From positions 3,720,001 to 3,784,000 of the forward strand of contig NC_071333.1 in the NCBI RefSeq assembly GCF_010183535.1: a DNA stretch of 64,000 nucleotides. Reading direction: 5' to 3'. Below, piece by piece: positions 21,230 to 32,900 of the stretch (positions are counted from its first letter, which is position 1; each line of letters begins with the position of its first letter). The notes under the pieces are model-generated. The model was not told where the DNA came from. It made no database searches and saw only the letters and a list, made by a program, of their open reading frames with translations. This DNA comes from Caenorhabditis remanei. Lineage: Eukaryota > Nematoda > Chromadorea > Rhabditida > Rhabditidae. Position numbers and translations under genes: made by a program.

Positions 21230-23810
21230 TTACTCTTTGTAGTCAATTCTTTGCTTGCTCCGCAACGTCGTTTTCCTGCCGGCATCACTCGATTCGCCCT
21301 TTTCACTGTCTTTCATATCTGACTTGTTGTTCCTTTTCCACTGTGTCACTCTTCAAAGCGTTTTTGCCAAGTGCCTGATTGATATCTTCGATCTTCCTTC
21401 TCTTCTTTGCTTCTTCTGTCGTGTCAACGATCCAGGTGTGGAAGAATAGTGTTTTTGTTGACGGACGTTGCGATGGAATCTTTTAGAGGCACTCGGATAT
21501 CAGAGTAGCCGCGGAAGTTGGAATTTTGACGTGCATTTGTAGGAGACAGAACAGATTTTCTTCTCCAGACAGCCAATCGTCGAATGCATATTGTCCAATT
21601 AATATTTCAAACACAATGCAGCCAAAAGACCATACGTCGACTGAGTAACTCTGTTGCTGACATTTTATAACTTCAGGGGCCATGTAGTTCAGCGTTCCAC
21701 ATTTTCCTTCGATTCTGAAAAAATAATAAAATGAAATATAGAAAATTATTATGAGCAAAATACCTTTTCTGGAACTCCGCCAGGCCGAAATCTGTCAATC
21801 TTATCTCTCCATTGTTTCCAATAAGTAAGTTCTGTGGTTTCAGATCGCGATGGACAACCTTCTTAATGTGTAGAAACACAAGAGCATTGAGAATTTCGAA
21901 AGCAATTCTGGCAGACTCGATTCTGTTGAGTGCACCTTTTTTGTCCATATACGCCGATAATGATCCATTCGCATAGTACGGCATTACGATGTGGAAAAAT
22001 TTGTCTGTTTGGTAATATTCAAACAAAGGTACAATATTTTTATGATTCGAAATCATATGAACACGTGTCTCCATTATCAGTGAATACTTCTGAAACTCCT
22101 TTTTCGGGTTCTTCATTCGTTTAACTGCAACTTTCGTGTAACTTGAAATGTGTTGAGCAATGAACACGCATCCGAACGCTCCTTTTCCGATTTCTTCTTT
22201 AATCACGAGGTTCTGTTCCGAGAATTGAGAGTGAAGACGGGTTTCCGGATTGTCCGGGTCCTTAAGGTGCTCCAGACAATACATTCGTTTTTTCTCTTCT
22301 TTTTGTTCCTCCAGGTCTCGAAAATAACGGAAGTGGCGAGACCATTTTCGCATATGGCTGTAGAGGTCGTCATGCCTGAAATGATATACATATTTATTAA
22401 TTCGAAAAAATCACAATGTGTTAATTTTATGTTTATATATGAAATCAAAAATACTTACGAGACATCTGACACAATCGCGATGATTGGGGATTTATCCATT
22501 TTTCCTTCAAAAAGGCTCCCATACCAATAGTTTTTTGAATCATACAATAATCTGGAAAAAACATGTTGCAATTGTGAATTCATTTCAGGATGAAAGAGGA
22601 AAAAACGCAAAAAAGAGAGGAATATTAGAACGGAGCGCCGTGTCATTTCTTTCATCCTTTTTTCCAATTCGTCAGTTTTTTTTTGCTTTTGTCTCATAAG
22701 CTTTCGCTTTCTTTTCCGCTGAATTTTTAGCTTTTTCAGCAGCTGACGTATACTCACTGGCTTTGGCGCATTTTTGACGCCAATATTGAACATCATTGGA
22801 CTGTTGTGGAGGTGAGGCTTCAACGTCAGTGTTATCAGCAACGGTATTTTTTGAACTTTTGACTCGTGCTCTGCAGAGCGCCTATCATCTTTTTTCTTAT
22901 CACTATTTTCTTTTCCAGAATCACCTAATTTGATCTGAACACGATCTTGTTGTTTCTCACTATCCAATTTTATAGAAGAATTCGATTGCTTATTTGTGAT
23001 CGGTGCTACGTGTACTTTCATCTCACGCTTTTCTTCCTATATAATTTTTGATCCTTCCTTTATTGAACTGTTTTCACAATGATGAGGTTCCAGCACTTCT
23101 CGAGGGTTGGTAACAAATATTGGCCCGAAAGCTTTTCTCAGTTGTTTTGATTCTTGAATCGCATAGATTTTCTTCTTCAACTTTTTACAGTAGCTTGATT
23201 GGATTTGCCAATTCTGGTTATTCTTGAAGTGTACTGAAGCATCTTCCATTTTCTTATGAGGTGCAGGGGATTCCAACTTGATCACAGTAGCTGAGTCTTC
23301 AGATGTCTTGCTTTTTGACAGCTTTGCTTCTATTTGAGTGTAATTTGATGTTTCATCTACTGGCACAGTGATATGTTCAAATTCTTCAAGAGCCTAATTT
23401 TCTTTCCGATTTTTCTTTTTTTCTACATTATCCGTCCTCATTTTTAATTTCGAAATAGCTTCCTCCTTGACACTAATTTTATATCCATGTGTCATTTCCT
23501 CCGTCCAATTATGTACCATGCTTTCCTGCAAAATGTTTTTGAAACGATTTTGTTACAAAAATTAAATTTCAGATTGCTAACTTCGAAAATACTGAACAGA
23601 TACTTACCAAATAAGGAATACTAGTTTCGTCATTATTGGTGCTGAATTTATGAAATGCCTCTTTCATCAAAATTAGTTTGTGGCTCTTTTTTTCATGATA
23701 ATAAAAGTAGTCAATCCAAGAATATGTATTAGATAACCAGATGACTGGAAGTCGTACTTTCTGGTCAGAGGGGATAGGCAAAGCCGTACGAAAATTGAAA
23801 TAATTCTTGT
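21230..23810 (-). pseudogene. Ser/Thr protein kinase gene, decaying (catalytic motifs intact, three in-frame stops)
   Basis: Minus-strand exons: about 23805-23608, 23525-22459, 22375-21764 and 21714-21230. All three introns have GT/AG ends and matching phases. Exon 3 holds the kinase N-lobe: a glycine loop (EEIGKGAFGCVFIA), the VAVK lysine, HRDLKPQN and TDFG. Exon 4 has YMAPEVI and DVWSFGCIVFEILIG. The gene is broken by in-frame TAG at 23394-23396 and 23037-23039, by TAA at 21483-21485 just before the subdomain XI arginine segment (QRPSTKTLFFHTWI), and by a frameshift near 21320. Homology to the copy at 2-839 continues past the stops to RIDYKE and a TAA at 21230. A lysine-rich, low-complexity region of about 350 residues precedes the kinase domain. 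A product truncated at 21483 that starts at an internal ATG cannot be excluded. Substrates are unknown. Confidence 0.75.
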
Positions 23811-24437
23811 TGTATACCTAGATTCAATGATTCTTTGACTATTTTTCCGTTTTTAGATATACACAGAACAAGCCAAATTCCAAATTCAAATTTATTCTCG
23901 TACTCCTAGCTTCAAAGCAAGTTACAAATCGATTGTGACTTTAGAATGCAAGAACTCTTGAGTGAACCCCCATCATAAACATCTACATTACAAAATATTG
24001 GCGAGAACTCTCCGAAGACTTCTGATTATTTTGAAAACTACGTTAATGGTTTCAACATTTCACAAACTGCTTTCAGGTAATCCGTGATTTTCATCAAGTC
24101 TGGACGCTATCAAAGTTGATGTGAAGATCAAAAATCCGTTTGAATGAATTCCTAAGAACAGTTGCAAAATGAAGAAATGTCAGTATTTTCGGAAGTTTTT
24201 TCGTGTTCTGCTCAAAAAGTTCACATCAAACTACTGATGTGTGATAGTATAAAGCTGAGGAACTTTGAAAATCACGGGTGCACTAAAGAAAATAGGAAAA
24301 GAAGAGAAGGAGCGAATCATTAAACTGTCTTAATTACAACTCATCTTAACTACATTACAGTGACTTTGTCTGATATCGAGATGTCACGTCAGAAGAAAAA
24401 GTTATTGAAATTTTTCAAAATAACTTACCAATTCTAG
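23811..24437. repeat. Intergenic with a small foldback element (24082-24277)
   Basis: A 12-bp perfect inverted repeat (CCGTGATTTTCA at 24082-24093, complement at 24266-24277) encloses a second inverted pair (GTTGATGTGAA at about 24115; TTCACATCAA at about 24219). This is the shape of a short MITE. The flanks are unique and AT-rich, with no gene. Confidence 0.5.
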
Positions 24438-24441
24438 AGCC

Positions 24442-24757
24442 AAAAACGGGATAATTTTGAATTTTGAATTAAATCTTTCAAAAACGAGATAATTTTTATA
24501 TTATTGACTTCCCCAACCATTCTTATCTGTGTCGGTTCTGGTTAGACTGATCGAGCATGGCGCTGTAATAGTCTATACTTATCCGGGCTGAGGTTTACGT
24601 CAGTAGACGCGGGTTTGAATCCTCCCGGGTTAGAAATGAAGAAAAACGATATCTGAAATTCCCAAAAACGGGATAATTTTGAATTTTGAATTAAATCTTT
24701 CAAAAACTGGATAATTTTTACATTATTGACTTCCCCACCATTCTTATCTGTGTCGGT
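24442..24757. repeat. 95-bp direct repeats flanking a tRNA-like segment
   Basis: Two near-identical copies (24442-24534 and 24663-24757) both end TTCTTATCTGTGTCGGT. Between them, about 24541-24640, lies sequence with a B-box-like GGTTTGAATCC at 24613-24623 and a variable-arm-like stem (GTTTAC...GTAGAC), reminiscent of a class II tRNA or tRNA-derived repeat. The second copy runs straight into the 35-bp satellite, so the satellite starts exactly at the repeat end. Confidence 0.6.
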
Positions 24758-27700
24758 AAGTTTATGAATGAGTAACAAAACCCATAGACGGTAAGTTTAT
24801 GAATGAGTAACAAAACTCATAGACGGTAAGTTTATGAATGAGTAACAAAACCCATAGACGGTAAGTTTATGAATGAGTAACAAAACTCATAGACGGTAAG
24901 TTTATGAATGAGTAACAAAACCCATAGACGGTAAGTTTATGAATGAGTAACAAAACCCATAGACGGTAAGTTTATGAATGAGTAACAAAACCCATAGACG
25001 GTAAGTTTATGAATGAGTAACAAAACCCATAGACGGTAAGTTTATGAATGAATAACAAAACCCATAGACGGTAAGTTTATGAATGAGTAACAAAACCCAT
25101 AGACGGTAAGTTTATGAATGAGTAACAAAACCCATAGACGGTAAGTTTATGAATGAGTAACAAAACCCATAGACGGTAAGTTTATGAATGAATAACAAAA
25201 CCCATAGACGGTAAGTTTATGAATGAGTAACAAAACCCATAGACGGTAAGTTTATGAATGAGTAACAAAACTCATAGACGGTAAGTTTATGAATGAGTAA
25301 CAAAACTCATAGACGGTAAGTTTATGAATGAGTAACAAAACCCATAGACGGTAAGTTTATGAATGAATAACAAAACCCATAGACGGTAAGTTTATGAATG
25401 AGTAACAAAACCCATAGACGGTAAGTTTATGAATGAGTAACAAAACCCATAGACGGTAAGTTTATAAATGAGTAACAAAACCCATAGACGGTAAGTTTAT
25501 AAATGAGTAACAAAACCCATAGACGGTAAGTTTATGAATGAATAACAAAACCCATAGACGGTAAGTTTATGAATGAGTAACAAAACCCATAGACGGTAAG
25601 TTTATGAATGAGTAACAAAACCCATAGACGGTAAGTTTATGAATGAGTAACAAAACCCATAGACGGTAAGTTTATGAATGAGTAACAAAACCCATAGACG
25701 GTAAGTTTATGAATGAGTAACAAAACCCATAGACGACAAGTTTATGAATGAGTAACAAAACCCATAGACGGTAAGTTTATGAATGAGTAACAAAACCCAT
25801 AGACGGTAAGTTTATGAATGAGTAACAAAACCCATAGACGGTGAGTTTATGAATGAGTAACAAAACCCATAGACGGTAAGTTTATGAATGAGTAACAAAA
25901 CCCATAGACGGTGAGTTTATGAATGAATAACAAAACCCATAGACGGTAAGTTTATGAATGAATAACAAAACCCATAGACGGTAAGTTTATGAATGAATAA
26001 CAAAACCCATAGACGGTAAGTTTATGAATGAGTAACAAAACCCATAGACGGTAAGTTTATGAATGAATAACAAAACCCATAGACGGTGAGTTTATGAATG
26101 AATAACAAAACCCATAGACGGTAAGTTTATGAATGAGTAACAAAACCCATAGACGGTAAGTTTATGAATGAGTAACAAAACCCATAGACGGTAAGTTTAT
26201 GAATGAGTAACAAAACCCATAGACGGTAAGTTTATGAATGAGTAACAAAACCCATAGACGGTAAGTTTATGAATGAGTAACAAAACCCATAGACGGTGAG
26301 TTTATGAATGAATAACAAAACCCATAGACGGTAAGTTTATGAATGAGTAACAAAACCCATAGACGGTGAGTTTATGAATGAGTAACAAAACCCATAGACG
26401 GTGAGTTTATGAATGAGTAACAAAACCCATAGACGGTAAGTTTATGAATGAATAACAAAACCCATAGACGGTAAGTTTATGAATGAGTAACAAAACCCAT
26501 AGACGGTAAGTTTATGAATGAGTAACAAAACCCATAGACGGTAAGTTTATGAATGAATAACAAAACCCATAGACGGTAAGTTTATGAATGAGTAACAAAA
26601 CCCATAGACGGTAAGTTTATGAATGAGTAACAAAACCCATAGACGGTAAGTTTATGAATGAGTAACAAAACCCATAGACGGTAAGTTTATGAATGAATAA
26701 CAAAACCCATAGACGGTAAGTTTATGAATGAGTAACAAAACCCATAGACGGTAAGTTTATGAATGAGTAACAAAACCCATAGACGGTGAGTTTATGAATG
26801 AGTAACAAAACCCATAGACGGTGAGTTTATGAATGAGTAACAAAACCCATAGACGGTGAGTTTATGAATGAATAACAAAACCCATAGACGGTAAGTTTAT
26901 GAATGAGTAACAAACCCCATAGACGGTGAGTTTATGAATGAATAACAAAACCCATAGAGGTAAGTTTATGAATGAGTAACAAAACCCATAGACGGTAAGT
27001 TTATGAATGAATAACAAAACCCATAGACGGTAAGTTTATGAATGAATAACAAAACCCATAGAGGTAAGTTTATGAATGAGTAACAAAACCCATAGACGGT
27101 AAGTTTATGAATGAGTAACAAAACCCATAGACGGTAAGTTTATGAATGAGTAACAAAACCCATAGACGGTAAGTTTATGAATGAGTAACAAAACCCATAG
27201 ACGGTAAGTTTATGAATGAGTAACAAAACCCATAGACGGTGAGTTTATGAATGAATAACAAAACCCATAGACGGTAAGTTTATGAATGAGTAACAAAACC
27301 CATAGACGGTAAGTTTATGAATGAGTAACAAAACCCATAGACGGTGAGTTTATGAATGAATAACAAAACCCATAGACGGTAAGTTTATGAATGAATAACA
27401 AAACCCATAGACGGTAAGTTTATGAATGAATAACAAAACCCATAGACGGTGAGTTTATGAATGAGTAACAAAACCCATAGACGGTAAGTTTATGAATGAG
27501 TAACAAAACCCATAGACGGTAAGTTTATGAATGAATAACAAAACCCATAGACGGTAAGTTTATGAATGAATAACAAAACCCATAGACGGTGAGTTTATGA
27601 ATGAGTAACAAAACCCATAGACGGTGAGTTTATGAATGAATAACAAAACCCATAGACGGTAAGTTTATGAATGAATAACAAAACCCATAGACGGTAAGTT

Positions 27701-29503
27701 TATGAATGAATAACAAAACCCATAGACGGTGAGTTTATGAATGAGTAACAAAACCCATAGACGGTAAGTTTATGAATGAGTAACAAAACCCATAGACGGT
27801 GAGTTTATGAATGAGTAACAAAACCCATAGACGGTAAGTTTATGAATGAGTAACAAAACCCATAGACGGTGAGTTTATGAATGAGTAACAAAACCCATAG
27901 ACGGTGAGTTTATGAATGAGTAACAAAACCCATAGACGGTGAGTTTATGAATGAGTAACAAAACCCATAGACGGTGAGTTTATGAATGAGTAACAAAACC
28001 CATAGACGGTAAGTTTATGAATGAGTAACAAAACCCATAGACGGTAAGTTTATGAATGAGTAACAAAACCCATAGACGGTAAGTTTATGAATGAATAACA
28101 AAACCCATAGACGGTAAGTTTATGAATGAATAACAAAACCCATAGACGGTGAGTTTATGAATGAGTAACAAAACCCATAGACGGTAAGTTTATGAATGAG
28201 TAACAAAACCCATAGACGGTAAGTTTATGAATGAGTAACAAAACCCATAGACGGTGAGTTTATGAATGAGTAACAAACCCATAGACGGTAAGTTTATGAA
28301 TGAGTAACAAAACCCATAGACGGTAAGTTTATGAATGAGTAACAAAACCCATAGACGGTAAGTTTATGAATGAATAACAAAACCCATAGACGGTAAGTTT
28401 ATGAATGAGTAACAAAACCCATAGACGGTAAGTTTATGAATGAGTAACAAAACCCATAGACGGTAAGTTTATGAATGAGTAACAAACCCATAGACGGTAA
28501 GTTTATGAATGAGTAACAAAACCCATAGACGGTAAGTTTATGAATGAGTAACAAAACCCATAGACGGTAAGTTTATGAATGAGTAACAAAACCCATAGAC
28601 GGTAAGTTTATGAATGAGTAACAAAACCCATAGACGGTAAGTTTATGATGAGTAACAAAACCCATAGACGGTAAGTTTATGAATGAGTAACAAAACCCAT
28701 AGACGGTGAGTTTATGAATGAGTAACAAAACCCATAGACGGTAAGTTTATGAATGAGTAACAAAACCCATAGACGGTAAGTTTATGAATGAGTAACAAAA
28801 CCCATAGACGGTGAGTTTATGAATGAGTAACAAAACCCATAGACGGTGAGTTTATGAATGAGTAACAAAACCCATAGACGGTGAGTTTATGAATGAATAA
28901 CAAAACCCATAGACGGTAAGTTTATGAATGAATAACAAAACCCATAGACGGTAAGTTTATGAATGAGTAACAAAACCCATAGACGGTGAGTTTATGAATG
29001 AGTAACAAAACCCATAGACGGTGAGTTTATGAATGAGTAACAAAACCCATAGACGGTGAGTTTATGAATGAGTAACAAAACCCATAGACGGTAAGTTTAT
29101 GAATGAGTAACAAAACCCATAGACGGTAAGTTTATGAATGAGTAACAAAACCCATAGACGGTAAGTTTATGAATGAATAACAAAACCCATAGACGGTAAG
29201 TTTATGAATGAATAACAAAACCCATAGACGGTGAGTTTATGAATGAGTAACAAAACCCATAGACGGTAAGTTTATGAATGAGTAACAAAACCCATAGGCG
29301 GTGAGTTTATGAATGAGTAACAAAACCCATAGACTGTGAGTTTATGAATGAGTAACAAAACCCATAGACGGTAAGTTTATGAATGAGTAACAAAACCCAT
29401 AGACGGTGAGTTTATGAATGAGTAACAAAACCCATAGACGGTGAGTTTATGAATGAGTAACAAAACCCATAGACGGTGAGTTTATGAATGAGTAACAAAA
29501 CCC
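24755..29503. repeat. 35-bp satellite, about 136 copies, each with a consensus 5' splice-site motif
   Basis: The unit is GGTAAGTTTATGAATGAGTA then ACAAAACCCATAGAC. Variation is slight and confined to few sites: GTAAGT/GTGAGT, GAGTAAC/GAATAAC, CTCATAG/CCCATAG, and rare one-base deletions (28273, 28490 and 28648 regions, for example). Each unit carries G|GTAAGTTT or G|GTGAGTTT, matching the nematode donor consensus; a unit near 25735 reads GACAAG instead. No coding frame persists. It ends in CCCACGCAAATAAAAC. Confidence 0.97.
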
Positions 29504-29920
29504 ACGCAAATAAAACAAAAATGAAGATATTTTCGATCTACTCACTCAATGCAATTTCAAGTTCTGAAATCAGATTCTGACAATTCTCTGCTAATACCAA
29601 TCTCCATACAAATTTCTTTCATTCAAGTCTATTTTAAGTCTATTTTTCGTTAGATCTTTCACATCCAAATGATCAAGTATTCCCAGGAGTTTAACATGTT
29701 CTATGAAAATACATAATTAAATTATTCACTCGACATGAATAACATCCAAAAGATGAAAAAATCAGCTTTTCATATATTTCATCAAAACCAGGTGAGAGAG
29801 AATCCCCAAGAGGGGGCTGATTGCACACTAATCAAAAATCTCTCCACTCACTTAGCCACACCTACATTTTGTGAAGAGAATAGTCTCTCCCCCAACTAAT
29901 AGTCAGTTCCTCTTGTGATC
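29504..29920. other. 5' flank of the chemoreceptor gene
   Basis: AT-rich sequence between the satellite and the start codon, presumably holding the promoter. No TATA box or trans-splice acceptor next to the ATG is evident. Confidence 0.4.
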
Positions 29921-32900
29921 ATGAATTCCAACTGCTCTGTGCTTCTCGCTTATTCATCTTCTATGTGAGTTCTTAAATTGTTATGTTTCTGGAAAGTCAT
30001 AAATTTGACTTTTCAGCCCATTGAAGCTGTCAATCTCGTATAGCCTCTTGTTCTCATGCATCGGTCTGCCCCTATTCATGTGGGCCTCCGTGAAACTGTG
30101 GACTGGTTTCTACACCAGACGTTTCCATCGCAACTTCCGGCTCATCATCCAGGTGCATCTATTCGGATTCATGTTGCATTGCAGTGGACGGATTGTACTT
30201 CACTCGCTGGATTTGTTCAATTACATCTTTTTGCAACCATGTGATATGATTCCGAATATTTATCGGTGAGCTTCGAGGGGTGTGCAATCTTCTTCCTACT
30301 AATGGAATAGTTCTGTGTGTGTGTCCGTCCGACGCTTCTTCCTAAATAACTTTTTTCTCTTTGAACCGTTTCAAAAGATGTTTGAGGGTATAACCATGAA
30401 CCTCCGAGCGCTTCAATTTTTTGAACCACGGGTGTCAGATTACTGTAGGATTACTGTAGCTACCGTAACCCAAAAAATGAAAAAGGGTTCCAAACAGAAC
30501 GAGGGGAGACCAGACTGGGGTGGTAACAACCTTGACCCTTAAGCATGACACCCAAAAAAAGTTGGGCCGGTTACTGTAGGATTACGGTAGTTACAGAGTT
30601 TTGAACATTTACAGTCGAACCTGAATACCTTGGAAGGTTCAGATCCCCACTGATCGAGTACGTTGATAAATTTGTTAACTCTGTAGTCCCGTACTTTTCC
30701 TTGGGACACTTTGCAGATTTTCCACTGCCATCCCCCTGAAGGGGTACTGTAGCTACAGTAACCCTAAAATTGGGAAAGCAGGTGCAAACTGAATATACGG
30801 GGCCAATACTTAGGCCGTGACACCCTTGGCAACTTAAGACAATACTCCGAAAAATTTGAGCCAGTTTGGCCGCAACATCCAGAAATTTCCAAAAGTTTCC
30901 AGAATGTTCCAGAAACTTCTAGAAATTTCTGAAAATTTCCAGATACATCTGGGAAGTTCTAGAAAGATTTAGAAAGTTCTAGAAAGATTTAGAAATAAAA
31001 GAACCGTCCAGAAAATTCCAGACTGACTTTCCCAGAGCCTTCCAAAAGATTCCAGAAGGTTCGGAAGTATTTAGATTTTTCCTGAATTTTCTAGAAACTT
31101 CCGGAAACTTCCAGAAATATTTCCAATTCTAGAATGCAGATATTCCAGAACATCCTAGAAAATTCTGGAAAGAACTTTTGAATTTCGGCGGGAATTCAAA
31201 TAATCCAGAACCTTCTAGAAACTACTAGAAAAAACTTTTGAATTTCGGCGGGAATTCAAATAATCCAGAACCTTCTAGAAACTTTTGGAAAAAACTTTTG
31301 AATTTCGGCGGGAATTCAAATAATCCAGAACCTTCTAGAACCTTCTAGAAAAAACTTTTGAATTTCGACGGGAATTCAAATAATCCAGAACCTTCTAGAA
31401 ACTACTAGAAAAACTTTTGAATTTCGGCGGGCATTCAAATAATCCAGAACCTTCTAGAAACTACTAGAAAAAACTTTTGAATTTCGACAGGAATTCAAAT
31501 AATCCAGAACCTTCTAGAAACTACTAGAAAAAACTTTTGAATTTCGGCGGGAATTCAAATAATCCAGAACCTTCTAGAAACTTTTGGAAAAAACTTTTGA
31601 ATTTCGGCGGGAATTCAAATAATCCAGAACCTTCTAGAACCTTCTAGAAAAAACTTTTGAATTTCGACGGGAATTCAAATAATCCAGAACCTTCTAGAAA
31701 CTACTAGAAAAACTTTTGAATTTCGGCGGAAATCCAAGTTTTCGAGTTTTGCCGATAGTTCAAACGTTCTGGAAACTTCCAGAAACTCCCAGAAAAAAGT
31801 TTATATTTTGGCGGGCTGTCGAACGTTTTTTGTGACGTCTCAATGTTTTTGGGACGCTCAAACAATTGAAAGGACGTCTAAGTGTTTCAAGCGATATTTC
31901 TTTTTTTAAGAACACCTAAACTGGAATAGAGCCAAAAGACTTCAGTCGAAAAAGAGAATATAGAGAAGCAACCAACAAAACTGATTAGAAGAGCAACCCT
32001 TTCGAAAAAGTGTCCATGAATAGATGTCTCAAGAACGTCTCACTTTTGAGTTTCCAGCAGCGTCGTTTCGATTTTTCATCTTTCATCAAACACGTCGAAG
32101 AGATGTTTCTAGACGCTTTTACGCTTATCCAAAATTTTCTCTGAGAACCCCGGAATGCCGAGATTAATTCCTTTGAAGTTCTGAGGGGTGTGACGGCCAA
32201 ATTTGCAAAGCCGTCATACTCGAGGCCGAGAAAGGCCGCGGCCTCGAGTCAGCTTTGCCTCCAACAACTAAAAAAATAGCGGCCGGGTGAGCTGCTGTGA
32301 AACTGACTGAAATTTTGTGTTAGAGCCGGAATCAAGAATACCTATAGTGAAAAGGTCAGAAATCTTTTGTACCGCACCTAATGCTAAACGACAAAGTAGT
32401 GCAATTAATAAGAAATAATGAAAAAACAGATTAGTCAAAACGAACAGTAAAGTTATAAGAACATTACATTATTACATTCATCTCAAAAGCTTTTTTGGAT
32501 TTAGAAGGAATTTTCCAGCAGTTTCTACTTACAAACTTCAAGTCATCCAAGTCCAGCGAAATTCGCGGCGTAGCCGCGAATTTCCTGCTGGTTGCGCTTT
32601 ATTGCTGAAATTCTAGACTCGTGGTAGTGATAGCTCAAAGAGTAATTGCGCTTTGTTTTCTGCTGACATACCCAGAGGTTCGAAGAATCGTGAAAGGTGT
32701 GTGCAACAGCGCTCTATCGAAAATTTTCTTGGTGTTGTGTTAGAAGCGCCAATGCCAAAATATCTACAGGGTGGCGCAGAATTACCCGCACAAGCTATAA
32801 GTGCTATATCTAAAAAAGTAAAAGTCAGAAAACCATGGGATTCAACAAAAAGTTTATTCATGATCATGACAACAATTATCAGCTAAACTTGTTCCATCCG

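Noticed and set aside
23569..23781. SPK-type N-terminal domain in the broken kinase gene
   Set aside because: The exon has some feel of that nematode domain (found with kinases), but the conserved pattern could not be matched with confidence, so no domain was assigned.
5519..29503. CRISPR-like direct repeat arrays
   Set aside because: Both arrays are head-to-tail satellites with no unique spacers, in a eukaryotic genome with spliceosomal introns.
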